In this document: in pieces, positions 26,896 to 37,890 of the stretch | Layout: every line of letters starts with the position of its first letter | Numbering within the stretch: position 1 is the stretch's first letter | Source: Saxibacter everestensis | GTDB taxonomy: Bacteria > Actinomycetota > Actinomycetes > Actinomycetales > Brevibacteriaceae | Assembly: GCF_025787225.1 (NCBI RefSeq) | Contig: NZ_CP090958.1 | Location: forward strand, 2,404,550 to 2,468,549 | Direction of reading: 5' to 3' | Length of the DNA: 64,000 nucleotides | The notes under the pieces: generated by a model | The model's database searches: none | The model's input: the letters and a program-made list of their open reading frames with translations, nothing else | What the model was told of the DNA's origin: nothing | Position numbers and translations under genes: made by a program

Positions 26896-27025
26896 GACGA
26901 TTTCTCCTTGTGAGTCACTCACTCGAGTTGAGGAAATGCTACCTGCCTGTTCACGTTCACGATCATGCACAAGTGACGCGCGTCCCATTCCCGGGCCGGT
27001 ACACGTGAGTGCGCCAGAAATGCAG

Positions 27026-27097
27026 CTCCGTCCATAGGATTCGAACCTATACTGCACGGCTCCAAAGGCCGGCGTGCTGCCATTACACCAGGACGGA
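27026..27097 (-). tRNA. tRNA-Gln (anticodon TTG)
   Basis: The acceptor is TCCGTCC/GGACGGA, the D stem GTG/CAC, the anticodon loop CTTTGGA (anticodon TTG), and the T arm ATAGG-TTCGAAT-CCTAT. The discriminator is G, as expected for glutamine. The outer anticodon-stem pair (27-43) reads C-T, a mismatch. CCA is not encoded. It lies upstream of glmU, a common actinobacterial position. Confidence 0.93.
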
Positions 27098-27257
27098 AGG
27101 CGCACGCCGATCCATCGCACTCATGTCGCGCGTGCACAAGCATCAAGTGTGCCATTAGGTCAGTCCCACTCCCAAAATCCGGCACAAAATGACGCCCTGG
27201 GGTAAGTCGGTGAGGCCTGTCGTCGCGGCGGGCCGCGGCTTGCCTAGCGGATTCTTC

Positions 27258-27269
27258 TACAATGTGTAG
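27258..27269 (+). promoter_or_regulatory. Probable -10 element of a leaderless transcript
   Basis: TACAAT at 27258-27263 lies 6 bases before the ATG at 27270, and no Shine-Dalgarno is present, so the mRNA probably starts at or next to the start codon. A small palindrome CTACA-ATG-TGTAG (27257-27269) spans it. No good -35 is seen. Confidence 0.5.
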
Positions 27270-27662
27270 ATGACCATTCTCTCAGGCATTCTCCTCGTTC
27301 TGCACTTCATCGGCCTGGCCGCGATTATTGGTTCCTGGCTCACTGTCCTGAAGGCTCCCAGGGTCGTTCCCGGCATGCTGCACGGGGCGTTGCTGCAGCT
27401 GATATCCGGCCTCGGCCTTGTCGGCGTGCTTGAAGCGTCCGATGCCGACGTGAACCATGCGAAGATCGCGGTCAAGCTCGTCATTGCTATCGTCATCACC
27501 ATTCTGGCCTTTGTCGGGGTTCGCCGGCTCAGGAAGGCCGCCGCACCGGCCGGCGCCGACCAAGCGGTCGCCCCGGCGCCGTCGGCGGTCAACACCGCGC
27601 TGCTCGGTCAGCTGTGCGGCGTTCTGGCGGTTGTGAACGTGGTTATCGCCGTCTTCTGGTAG
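27270..27662 (+). CDS. Small integral membrane protein, 130 aa
   Basis: This is a hydrophobic protein with four predicted membrane segments (about 4-22, 36-52, 66-84, 108-128), separated by short loops and an Ala/Pro-rich linker near 90-105. I do not recognise the family. It probably begins as a leaderless transcript (see -10 at 27258). It is followed by pcrA on the same strand after 63 bases but need not be in its operon. Confidence 0.75.
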   Translation: MTILSGILLVLHFIGLAAIIGSWLTVLKAPRVVPGMLHGALLQLISGLGLVGVLEASDADVNHAKIAVKLVIAIVITILAFVGVRRLRKAAAPAGADQAVAPAPSAVNTALLGQLCGVLAVVNVVIAVFW

Positions 27663-27725
27663 CGGTAGGCCGATCGCGGTCCGGCGGCAGCGACTGTCAG
27701 CGTAGGGCCGTAGGCTTAAGAGATC

Positions 27726-30185
27726 ATGAGCACGCTGTTCGGAGATTTCCCGCTATTTGCCCGCCCTGAGGCGGCATCCTCGGCCCTGCCGAGCCTGCCG
27801 CCGTACGTTGACGACGAGACGCGAGGCGATGCTCCTCGCGGCGATGAGCCGCGCAGCGAGCACGCGCCACAAGAATCCGAAGGAAGCGACGATGGCGGGT
27901 CCCGTCGTCGTGCAGACGCCGTGGACCTGATGGAGGGGCTCAACCCGCAGCAACGGCAGGCGGTGCTGCACGAGGGCTCTCCCCTGCTGATCGTCGCCGG
28001 CGCGGGCTCGGGAAAGACGACGGTGCTGACTCGGCGGATCGCCCGGTTGCTGCAGACCGGCGCCTGCCGGCCGAGCGAGATCCTCGCCATAACCTTCACC
28101 AATAAAGCCGCGGCGGAAATGGTCGAGCGAATCACCGATCTGGTCGGGCCGCGAGCCAAGGCAATGTGGATATCGACATTCCACTCCGCATGCGTGCGCA
28201 TCCTGCGTCGTGAGGCGAAAATCGTAGGACTGAAGTCAAACTTCTCGATTTACGACTCCGCCGATGCGCTTCGGCTGGTGACCCTGTGCGCTCGGGAAGC
28301 CGACCTCGACCCAAAGCGGTTCCCGCCCAAGTCGTTGATGATTCAGATTTCGAACCTGAAGAATGAGCTGATCGACGACGAGGCCTACGCCGCCACCGCG
28401 TCGGACACGAATCCCCAGGAACGTGCCGTCTCCGAGGTGTACCGGCTGTACACGGCCCGGCTCCGACAGGCGAACGCCTTCGACTTCGACGACCTGATCA
28501 TGACGACGGTCAACCTGCTGCGCGCTTTCCCTCAGGTCGCAGAACACTACCGTCGACGGTTCCGGCACATACTTGTTGACGAGTACCAGGACACCAACCA
28601 CGCCCAGTACGCACTGGTGCGTGAGCTGGTGGGTGGACATAACCATCAAGACCAGGCGGACGGCGCCGAATCGGCACTACTGCCTCCGGCCGAGCTGACC
28701 GTCGTCGGTGATGCCGACCAGTCGATCTACGCATTCCGTGGCGCGACGATCCGCAATATCGTTGAATTCGAGAACGACTATCCCGACGCGACCACCATCC
28801 TGCTTGAGCAGAATTACCGGTCGACCCAGAACATCCTCTCTGCCGCCAACAGCGTCATCTCGCAGAACCCGGACCGCCCCGCGAAGAAGCTGTGGACCGA
28901 TCAGGGCGCCGGTGAACTGATCGTCGGCTATGTCGCCGACAGCGAGCATGACGAGGCCCGGTTCATCGCCGAGGAGATCGACAAGCTGTGCGACGAGGGG
29001 CATGCCGCCCCCAAGGACGTGGCCATCTTCTACCGCACCAACGCACAGTCCCGCGCGCTCGAGGAAGTGCTGGTGCGGGTGGGACTGCCGTACAAGGTTG
29101 TCGGCGGCACCCGGTTCTATGAGCGCCGCGAGATCAAAGATGCCCTGGCCTATCTGCGGGTTCTCGCCAATCCAACCGATACGGTGAATCTGCGACGGAT
29201 CCTGAACGTGCCCAAGCGCGCCATCGGAGACCGTGCCGAGGCGATGGTCGCCGCGTTCGCGGAGCGGGAACGGATTCCGTTCTCCCAGGCTCTGCGGCAG
29301 GCAGAGGAAGCACCCGGCCTGGCGACCCGCTCGCTGAACGCGATCAGGAGCTTCGTCCAGTTGCTCGACGATATGACCACAGTCGCCCAGACCGCCAGGC
29401 CTCCTCGAGTTTTGGAGGCCGTCCTCGAGCAAACCGGTTATCTCGCGGAACTCCGCGCCAGCCGGGACCCGCAGGATGAGTCGCGGGTAGAGAACCTTGC
29501 CGAGCTGGTAGCCGTGGTCGAGGACTTCAGCCGGGCCAACCCGGAAGGCACGCTGAACGACTTCCTCGAACAGGTTTCACTGGTCGCCGATGCAGACCAG
29601 ATTCCGGATAAAGACGATGACGGCGGCGTCGTCACCCTGATGACTCTGCACACAGCCAAGGGCCTTGAGTTCCCGGTCGTGTTCGTCACCGGCCTCGAGG
29701 ATGGCGCGTTTCCGCACTCCCGGGCATTTACCAGCAATGCGGAGCTCGCCGAGGAACGCCGGCTGGCATATGTCGGTCTGACCCGGGCCCGCAAGCGTTT
29801 GTACCTGACCCGGGCCGAGTCACGGAGCATGTGGGGCCAGCCGCAATACAATCCGCCGAGCCGCTTCCTGGCCGAGGTTCCTGATTCGCTCATGGACTGG
29901 AAGCGATTGGGCAACGTCGGCGCTTCCAGCCTCTCCGCCCCGGTTCGGACGCAGCCGACGTTCACATCCCCGCGCGGTGGCACCAGCGCCGGAGCTGGCC
30001 GGGTGCAGGCGAACCGCGAGGTGATCAGCCTCGAGCCAGGCGAAAAGGTCAGCCACGGTTCGTTCGGCCTCGGCACGGTTGTCGAGGTATCCGGGGTAGC
30101 GGACAAGGCGATTGCCACCGTCGATTTCGGTTCTGCCGGCACGAAGCGGCTGCTGCTGCGCTACGCGCCGGTGGAAAAGCTCTAG
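27726..30185 (+). CDS. pcrA: UvrD/Rep-family DNA helicase PcrA
   Basis: This is an 819-residue superfamily-1A 3'-5' helicase acting in repair and replication restart. Motifs: Walker A AGAGSGKTTV (91-100), Ia ITFTNKAAAEMVERI, DEYQDTNHAQY (motif II), GDADQSIYAFRGA (III), EQNYRSTQNIL (IV), TLHTAKGLEFPVVFV (V) and YVGLTRARKRLYLTR (VI). The first 65 residues are a variable acidic extension. The C-terminal 50 residues (GEKVSHGSFGLGTVVEVSG, then KRLLLRYAPVEKL) form the RNA-polymerase-binding Tudor-like tail typical of PcrA. A strong hairpin follows 8 bases after the stop. Confidence 0.96.
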   Translation: MSTLFGDFPLFARPEAASSALPSLPPYVDDETRGDAPRGDEPRSEHAPQESEGSDDGGSRRRADAVDLMEGLNPQQRQAVLHEGSPLLIVAGAGSGKTTVLTRRIARLLQTGACRPSEILAITFTNKAAAEMVERITDLVGPRAKAMWISTFHSACVRILRREAKIVGLKSNFSIYDSADALRLVTLCAREADLDPKRFPPKSLMIQISNLKNELIDDEAYAATASDTNPQERAVSEVYRLYTARLRQANAFDFDDLIMTTVNLLRAFPQVAEHYRRRFRHILVDEYQDTNHAQYALVRELVGGHNHQDQADGAESALLPPAELTVVGDADQSIYAFRGATIRNIVEFENDYPDATTILLEQNYRSTQNILSAANSVISQNPDRPAKKLWTDQGAGELIVGYVADSEHDEARFIAEEIDKLCDEGHAAPKDVAIFYRTNAQSRALEEVLVRVGLPYKVVGGTRFYERREIKDALAYLRVLANPTDTVNLRRILNVPKRAIGDRAEAMVAAFAERERIPFSQALRQAEEAPGLATRSLNAIRSFVQLLDDMTTVAQTARPPRVLEAVLEQTGYLAELRASRDPQDESRVENLAELVAVVEDFSRANPEGTLNDFLEQVSLVADADQIPDKDDDGGVVTLMTLHTAKGLEFPVVFVTGLEDGAFPHSRAFTSNAELAEERRLAYVGLTRARKRLYLTRAESRSMWGQPQYNPPSRFLAEVPDSLMDWKRLGNVGASSLSAPVRTQPTFTSPRGGTSAGAGRVQANREVISLEPGEKVSHGSFGLGTVVEVSGVADKAIATVDFGSAGTKRLLLRYAPVEKL

Positions 30186-30192
30186 AACGACA

Positions 30193-30226
30193 CTTGCCGA
30201 CGGCCGCTGGTGCGGCCGCCGGCAAG
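30193..30226 (+). terminator. 15-bp hairpin after pcrA
   Basis: The arms CTTGCCGACGGCCGC (30193-30207) and GCGGCCGCCGGCAAG (30212-30226) pair with a single A-C mismatch around loop TGGT. No T-tract follows. Confidence 0.7.
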
Positions 30227-30253
30227 CAGGCTGGCGATCATCTCGCTGAAGGT

Positions 30254-30565
30254 TCAGGGGCGAGGCGGGCCCGTCTCGGGCCGCCCATCCGTACGTCGAG
30301 GATCGGTCGGCGGGTTCCCGGCACCCGGTGCATCCGGCCGAGCGTCGGGCAGCAGTGGGTCGTTCTCCACCCGGCCGCCAGCGCTTTCGTTGCCGATGTG
30401 CTTATCCGCAGTTCGGCGCGCTTTTTCAATCTTGTCGTCGTACTTGCCGCCGGTCGCCTTTCTGGCAGCCTCACTCGCCTTGTTCAGCAAGTTGTCGCTT
30501 GCCTTCTCGCCCTTTTCGCTGTTCAGGAATTTCTTGGCCTTGTTCGTAAGGTCACCCAGACCCAT
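30254..30565 (-). CDS. MT0933/Rv0909-type antitoxin-like protein
   Basis: This is a 103-residue basic then Pro-rich protein. The N-terminal half matches the small actinobacterial family typified by the antitoxin Rv0909 (MT0933): KKFLNSEKGEKASDN, then ATGGKYDDKIEKARRTADK, with the conserved TGGKY(D/A)DKI core. The tail (DARPDAPGAGNPPTDP) is low complexity. A perfect site AGGAGG precedes ATG 30565. Rv0909 pairs with the toxin Rv0910 (a START-like fold), but no toxin gene is beside this one, and many members of this family are solitary. Function as an antitoxin is therefore uncertain. Confidence 0.75.
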   Translation of the reverse strand: MGLGDLTNKAKKFLNSEKGEKASDNLLNKASEAARKATGGKYDDKIEKARRTADKHIGNESAGGRVENDPLLPDARPDAPGAGNPPTDPRRTDGRPETGPPRP

Positions 30566-30663
30566 ATCGTCCTCCTAAGAAGTCGCCGATCGCCGAAGAG
30601 CGAGCGTTCAACCAGTCTGTCGGTCATCCTGGGGCAAGTAAAGCCACGAGCTGCCAAACACGA

Positions 30664-30702
30664 GAAACGCTCCCCGGCCGAGTTGCAGCCAGAGAGCGTT
30701 TC
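30664..30702 (-). terminator. Possible terminator hairpin after icd
   Basis: GAAACGCTC (30664-30672) and GAGCGTTTC (30694-30702) form a perfect 9-bp stem with a 21-base loop just past the icd stop on the minus strand. Confidence 0.45.
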
Positions 30703-30715
30703 GAAGACGTACGGC

Positions 30716-33098
<2,383 letters not shown>

Positions 33099-33225
33099 CC
33101 GCCGGCGTGCCCAAGGTCGCGGACTTCTGGCTAGAACGCGCCCGCATTCAAGCGCGGGCTGACATCGAGTTCGCGTTCCTCGCCGGCGGGGTCTTGCGGG
33201 ATCCGGCGGGCTCTGACTGCTACCG

Positions 33226-33501
33226 CTAATTTCCGGGCACGCTGTAGGCGAGGAAGCCGATTCCGCCGGCCAGGACCAGCAATGTCACTATGTCGACCGC
33301 CATGCTGCGGTTGACGAATGCCGCCGCCCAGGGCGTCGGCAGTGCCCGGACGATCGCGACCACGACCAGCAGGGCCGCGAGCACCGCCGCGCCGAGCCGG
33401 AACGACGTCAGCAGCGCCACTACGGCGGCCGCGACAACGCCAAGCGAAACGACGACCAGCGGCACATCGACCGCTGATCGTCCGCTCCGCGGGTGTTTCA
33501 A
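33226..33501 (-). CDS. DUF3017 small membrane protein
   Basis: This is a 91-residue protein with three membrane helices (VPLVVVSLGVVAAAVVALL, LGAAVLAALLVVVAIVRAL, DIVTLLVLAGGIGFLAYS). The RSMAVDI segment before the last helix and the location between purH and mdh are typical of the actinobacterial DUF3017 family, function unknown. The start appears to be TTG 33501 with only AAAGG upstream. It lies 46 bases downstream of the purH stop and is probably in its transcript. Confidence 0.8.
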   Translation of the reverse strand: MKHPRSGRSAVDVPLVVVSLGVVAAAVVALLTSFRLGAAVLAALLVVVAIVRALPTPWAAAFVNRSMAVDIVTLLVLAGGIGFLAYSVPGN

Positions 33502-33547
33502 CCTAGCCTTTGACGTTGCCTTTTGCCCGGTGGAGTCGTCCGGCTGG

Positions 33548-35137
33548 TCAGTGGAAGAAATGACGAGTCCCGGTCAGGTAAAGCGTGATGCCCGCTTCCG
33601 AAGCTGCCGCTATGACTTCGTCATCCCGGATCGACCCGCCCGGCTGCACGACCGCGCGGACGCCCGCATCGAGCAGGACCTTCAGACCGTCGGCAAACGG
33701 GAAGAAGGCGTCGGAAGCCGCTACTGCCCCATTGGCACGATCGGCACCCGCACGCTCGACGGCAAGCCTGGCTGAGTCGACCCGATTGACCTGGCCCATG
33801 CCGACGCCGACCGATGCGCCGTCCGCCGCCAGCAGGATGGCATTCGACTTGACCGCCCGACAGGCGCGCCAGGCGAAATCCAGGTCGCGGAGGGTGTGCT
33901 CGTCGGCAGCCGCTCCGGCCGCCAGGGTCCAGCTTTCCGGCCTGTCACCGCCGGCGTCTATCGCGTCCACGGCCTGCATCAGCAATCCCCCGCTGATCGG
34001 CTTGGTTTCCACACCGGTTCGGTTTCGGTAGTCAAGCGTGAGCAGCCTGATGTTCTTCTTCGCCATCAGGACTTCCGCCGCGCCGTCGTCGAAGGCAGGA
34101 GCCGCGACCACCTCGGTGAAAATCTCCTTGATCTGCTCGGCGAGCTCGACCGACACCGAACGGTTTGTGGCTATCACACCCCCGTAGGCGGAAACCGGAT
34201 CGCAGGCGTGCGCCTTACGATGCGCCTCGGCGATATCGGCGCCGGTGGCGATCCCGCACGGGTTGGCGTGCTTGATGATGGCGACGGCCGGCTGATCGAA
34301 GTCATATGCTGCGCGAACTGCGGCATCCGTGTCGGTGTAGTTGTTGAACGACATTTCCTTGCCGTGCAACTGCTGCGCCTGGGCGAGCCCGGACGGGCCA
34401 GCCGAATTTTCGTACAGCGCCGCTGCCTGATGCGGATTCTCGCCGTAGCGGAGCACATTCTTCCGGCCGTAGCCTGCGCCGACCCACGTCGGGAAGCGGA
34501 CTTCCTCGTCGTCGATACGTTCTTTGGGCGCCACAACCGAACCCATCCAGCTTGCAACCGCGATGTCGTAATTCGCCGTGTGAACAAACGCCTCCGTGGC
34601 GAGCGTCCGGCGCTGATCCAGCGAGAAACCGCCACCGCGCACGGCGTCCAGCACCTGTTGGTAGCGCTCCGGATCAACGACGACGGCAACACTCGGGTGG
34701 TTCTTGGCCGCGGCACGAACCATGGACGGACCACCGATGTCTATCTGCTCGACACATTCGTCGCTCGAGGCGCCGGACGCCACGGTCTCGGTGAACGGAT
34801 AGAGGTTCACCACCACAAGCTCGAATGCGTCGATCTCGAGTTCGGCCAGCTGGTCGAGATGGTCCTGTTTGCGGGTGTCGGCAAGAATCCCCGCGTGCAC
34901 CCGTGGATGCAGGGTCTTCACCCTGCCCTCCAGCGTCTCCGGGAATCCGGTCAGCTCTTCGACCGGTGTCACCGGTACGCCGGCCTCGGCGATCCTGGCG
35001 GCGGTCGAGCCGGTGGAGACGATACTTACTCCGGCTTCGTGCAGCCCAGTAGCAAGTTCCGGCAGCCCTGTTTTGTCATAGACCGAAATGAGGGCCCGGC
35101 GGACTTCGCGCCGGTCTGCCGATTGGATGTCAGACAC
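33548..35137 (-). CDS. purH: Bifunctional AICAR transformylase/IMP cyclohydrolase
   Basis: This is a 529-residue enzyme carrying out the last two steps of IMP synthesis. The N-terminal IMP cyclohydrolase domain has [29 protein letters not shown] and [10 protein letters not shown]. The transformylase domain has [28 protein letters not shown] and [12 protein letters not shown], ending [16 protein letters not shown] and TGTRHFFH. The start is GTG 35137 with AAGGAG upstream. PurN lies 28 bases upstream in the same orientation, so the two are an operon, with DUF3017 following. Confidence 0.97.
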   Translation of the reverse strand: MSDIQSADRREVRRALISVYDKTGLPELATGLHEAGVSIVSTGSTAARIAEAGVPVTPVEELTGFPETLEGRVKTLHPRVHAGILADTRKQDHLDQLAELEIDAFELVVVNLYPFTETVASGASSDECVEQIDIGGPSMVRAAAKNHPSVAVVVDPERYQQVLDAVRGGGFSLDQRRTLATEAFVHTANYDIAVASWMGSVVAPKERIDDEEVRFPTWVGAGYGRKNVLRYGENPHQAAALYENSAGPSGLAQAQQLHGKEMSFNNYTDTDAAVRAAYDFDQPAVAIIKHANPCGIATGADIAEAHRKAHACDPVSAYGGVIATNRSVSVELAEQIKEIFTEVVAAPAFDDGAAEVLMAKKNIRLLTLDYRNRTGVETKPISGGLLMQAVDAIDAGGDRPESWTLAAGAAADEHTLRDLDFAWRACRAVKSNAILLAADGASVGVGMGQVNRVDSARLAVERAGADRANGAVAASDAFFPFADGLKVLLDAGVRAVVQPGGSIRDDEVIAAASEAGITLYLTGTRHFFH

Positions 35138-35165
35138 CAATATCTCCTTGACTTGTTGAGTATTG

Positions 35166-35765
35166 CTAAAGGGCTGTGAACCGCACACGGCGGCCGTCGA
35201 TTCGCCATCCGCCTGCCGCCAGCCGGCCAAGCACCTGAATCAGCAGCGCGCGTTCCTCGATCCGGATCCGCTCATGCAGGGACTGCTCATCGTCGTCCTC
35301 CGCTACCGCGACGGCGCGCTGAGCAATTATCGGCCCGGTATCGACACCCGCGTCGACGAAGTGGATCGTCGAGCCGGTGACCTTGACGCCGTGCGCCAGC
35401 GCATCCCGGACCGCGTGCGCGCCGGCGAAGGACGGCAGCAGTGCTGGGTGGGTGTTGACGATCCGGCCGGCGAACTTCTCAAGGAAGGCCGCCCCCAAAA
35501 TCCGCATGAAGCCCGCTGAGACCACGAGGTCAGGTTTCCACGCTGCAACCTCAGCGGCAATCCCGGCGTCCCAGGCTGTGCGGTCTGGAAAGTCCCGCGG
35601 CGTGCAGACGAAGGTCGGCACCCCGGCGTCCCGTGCCCTGGTCAGCACTTGTGCGTCGGAAACGTCCGATCCCACGGCCACGATCTCGAAGGGCGAGCCA
35701 TCGGCGGCATCCAGCATTGCCTGGGTAAGGGTGCCGGATCCGGAGGCGAGAACAACAAGGCGCAC
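35166..35765 (-). CDS. purN: Phosphoribosylglycinamide formyltransferase
   Basis: This is a 199-residue folate-dependent GAR transformylase. The N-terminal nucleotide loop is [15 protein letters not shown]. The catalytic Asn-His-Asp set lies in [18 protein letters not shown] and [18 protein letters not shown]. The ending REALLIQ-type helix and VRFTAL are typical. It precedes purH with a 28-base gap. ATG 35765 has little Shine-Dalgarno (GGAACTATTGTTAC upstream). Confidence 0.96.
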   Translation of the reverse strand: MRLVVLASGSGTLTQAMLDAADGSPFEIVAVGSDVSDAQVLTRARDAGVPTFVCTPRDFPDRTAWDAGIAAEVAAWKPDLVVSAGFMRILGAAFLEKFAGRIVNTHPALLPSFAGAHAVRDALAHGVKVTGSTIHFVDAGVDTGPIIAQRAVAVAEDDDEQSLHERIRIEERALLIQVLGRLAAGGWRIDGRRVRFTAL

Positions 35766-35863
35766 GAACGTAACAATAGTTCCTCTCGTCCTTCAGCAGT
35801 TAACCCGTGCATCGGCCGGACGCCGAGGCGGGGCCGACCGGGGAGGGGTGGCAGGATAGGAAG

Positions 35864-36307
35864 GTGACTAATTCGCCGAAGCAGCCGCCGTCCGGCCAGG
35901 TTCCAACCGGTCCGGGCGCTTCGTCCAGCAATCCCGAGGCGGTTCGTGAAGCAAGCCAGAGCACTGTGCATTTCGCCCTGCTGATGCTGGCGACGGTGAT
36001 TACGTCCAGCTTCCCGCTGCCGTGGAAAATCGCGGCCCTGGCTTTCGCCATCGCGACGATCGTCTTCGGCATCCGCTCTTTGATCAAGGTCATTCGAGCC
36101 AGGATTCGCGGCGCCATGCTGCTCTTCGTGTCTTTGGGTCTGGCGATTGTTTTGGTGATGTCGGTGTCGCTGATCGGCAATGTGGCGTTCTGGCCGATCC
36201 AGTCGAGGTATGAAAACTGTCTTGCTTCAGCGCTGACCGACCAGGCAAACAAGCAATGCCAATCCGACTACATGAAGGAACTGGAGAACCTGGTCAGGCT
36301 GCCGTAG
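35864..36307 (+). CDS. Small two-helix membrane protein, 147 aa
   Basis: The protein has a Pro/Ser-rich cytoplasmic start (residues 1-35), two or three hydrophobic segments (HFALLMLATVITSS to AALAFAIATIVFGI; MLLFVSLGLAIVLVMSVSLIG), and a C-terminal soluble piece with two cysteines (YENCLASAL, NKQCQSDYM). No family recognised. GTG 35864 follows GGATAGGAAG. It lies on the opposite strand between DUF6350 and purN, a pair normally adjacent in actinobacteria, so it is an insertion in a conserved order. Confidence 0.65.
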   Translation: MTNSPKQPPSGQVPTGPGASSSNPEAVREASQSTVHFALLMLATVITSSFPLPWKIAALAFAIATIVFGIRSLIKVIRARIRGAMLLFVSLGLAIVLVMSVSLIGNVAFWPIQSRYENCLASALTDQANKQCQSDYMKELENLVRLP

Positions 36308-36341
36308 CCCAAGCCGGCCCACACGGGTCCTCAGCTGCTAC

Positions 36342-37697
36342 TCAGCGCGCTTCGCGGCGCGCCGACAGCCTGGCCTGGATGCCGCGGACGACGGCCCTGC
36401 CGGCCGGGACAGCGCGCAGACCCAGGAGCGCTGTCACAGCGGCACCCCCGAAGACCTCCGCAGCGACCACAAGCCCCAGAAGCAATGGATCTGCTGTGCC
36501 GACCGAGGCCAGCCGGCCGGGCCCTGCGGAGCCGGCGGACATTTCAGCTAGGACTCCGATCACCGCCCCGGCCAAGCAGGCCACGAGCGCCGCGGTAGCA
36601 AGTTGCTGAAACCAGCGTGCGATCCCGGATCGGAGGATGAGCACACCAGCCGCAACGCCCGCGGCTATGACGATGGCGATTCCCGCGTAGCCGAAGCCGG
36701 CTGCCTGTTGCGGGATGGCGGCGAGAAACGGCACGGCCGGGATCGGGCCCACGTCGGTGCCGGCCGGCGACACCGAACTACCGATGCCCAGAGCAAACCC
36801 AGGTCCGGCGATCCAGCCGATCGCCCAGACCACGACGTTCGGCAGCAGGAGAAGCTGGCCGGCGGTCAGGATGATGCCGCCGGCGAGGTCGGTGCCCAAC
36901 GCGGCGTAGATCTGGGTCACCCGGTCGAGGGAAAGTCCGACGGCAGCCCCGGTCGCCAGCAACCCGGCGCCGAGCAGAATCAGAATGACGCTCCCGCTCG
37001 CCTTCAATCCGGTGACCAAGCTGAGCGCGACGGGTTCCGGACAGCGATCGTTGAGTAGCCGGAGGAGACGACCGGAAGGCAGTTCGGCCGAGCCGATTTC
37101 GCGCCTGACACGTCTAGGCAGCCACAGCATGCCGACGCCGATCAGGACGAGAGCAGTGACAAATGTATATACGACTGCCTGCCACAGAATCGCGTGCATC
37201 GGCTCACGCTGGGTGGCCGAGGACAGAACTGTCGCGATCAGTGTGTAGCTCGCTGTGCCGGCCAGCCAGGCGATCAGGTAGCCGAACCGCGGTATCCGGC
37301 CGGTCCGGGCGACCTTCCGCCTCCGCTCGGCGACGTTCAGGGCGATCGTCAGTCTGCGGCCGGTCCGGAGCAGTAACAGAAAAGGGATAACACTGAGCAG
37401 CAGCGGGCTGAGCCCAAACGTCGCGCCCGGCACCACTAGCGTGGCGCCGTGAGCCAGCAGCCAGACCTGAAGCGCCGCCGCGACAGTCGTCAGCAAGGTT
37501 TCGGCGCTCGACGAGGTGAAAACCCACAGAATCACCGCGGTCAAGGCTACGGCGATCACGCCGAGCATCGCGGCCTGTCCACCCTCCAGGAGGCCGAGCA
37601 ACCACGGGCTGCGTGATTCGTCGTCGCGTGCGTCGACGCCGGTCACCGTTCTGGTGCCCGACGTGGCCGTGGAAGTCGTTCTGTCCTTCAATAACAT
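36342..37697 (-). CDS. DUF6350 family polytopic membrane protein
   Basis: This is a protein of about 451 residues with roughly ten membrane segments, such as GVIAVALTAVILWVF, LSPLLLSVIPFLLLL and VILILLGAGLLATGAAVG. A conserved feature is WAIGWIAGPGFALGIGSSVSPAGTDVGPIPAVPFLAAIP, which identifies the actinobacterial DUF6350 family usually found upstream of purN-purH (some annotations call it cell-division protein PerM; function unproven). ATG 37697 (MLLKDRTT) is the preferred start; the open frame allows 37751. It is divergent from the TcaA-like genes. Confidence 0.82.
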   Translation of the reverse strand: MLLKDRTTSTATSGTRTVTGVDARDDESRSPWLLGLLEGGQAAMLGVIAVALTAVILWVFTSSSAETLLTTVAAALQVWLLAHGATLVVPGATFGLSPLLLSVIPFLLLLRTGRRLTIALNVAERRRKVARTGRIPRFGYLIAWLAGTASYTLIATVLSSATQREPMHAILWQAVVYTFVTALVLIGVGMLWLPRRVRREIGSAELPSGRLLRLLNDRCPEPVALSLVTGLKASGSVILILLGAGLLATGAAVGLSLDRVTQIYAALGTDLAGGIILTAGQLLLLPNVVVWAIGWIAGPGFALGIGSSVSPAGTDVGPIPAVPFLAAIPQQAAGFGYAGIAIVIAAGVAAGVLILRSGIARWFQQLATAALVACLAGAVIGVLAEMSAGSAGPGRLASVGTADPLLLGLVVAAEVFGGAAVTALLGLRAVPAGRAVVRGIQARLSARREAR

Positions 37698-37805
37698 TTC
37701 CCGTCTATCGTCACCCGCGCAGATCCGGATGCACCGATTCGACACGCTCATTGACAGAAAACGGCGGCGTTACCCCTGTAGTCTGTTGCTGTTTGGGCAC
37801 AAAGG

Positions 37806-37850
37806 TTGAGTTAGGTGCCAGGACTAAGTAGTTTCATAGAGCTAACTCAA
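37806..37850. promoter_or_regulatory. 9-bp inverted repeat upstream of first TcaA-like gene
   Basis: TTGAGTTAG (37806-37814) and CTAACTCAA (37842-37850) are perfect inverted repeats with a 27-base spacer. They lie 41-85 bases before the ATG at 37891, in the divergent gap with DUF6350. It could be an operator, or an RNA hairpin in the 5' leader. Confidence 0.5.
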
Positions 37851-37890
37851 TTTCCCCTCAGCCGAGGAACCGTACTTACGGAGTATCGCC

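Noticed and set aside
33140-33159. GCCCGC/GCGGGC hairpin between mdh and DUF3017
   Set aside because: Only 6 bp with an 8-base loop and no T-run; too common in this GC-rich sequence to call a terminator.
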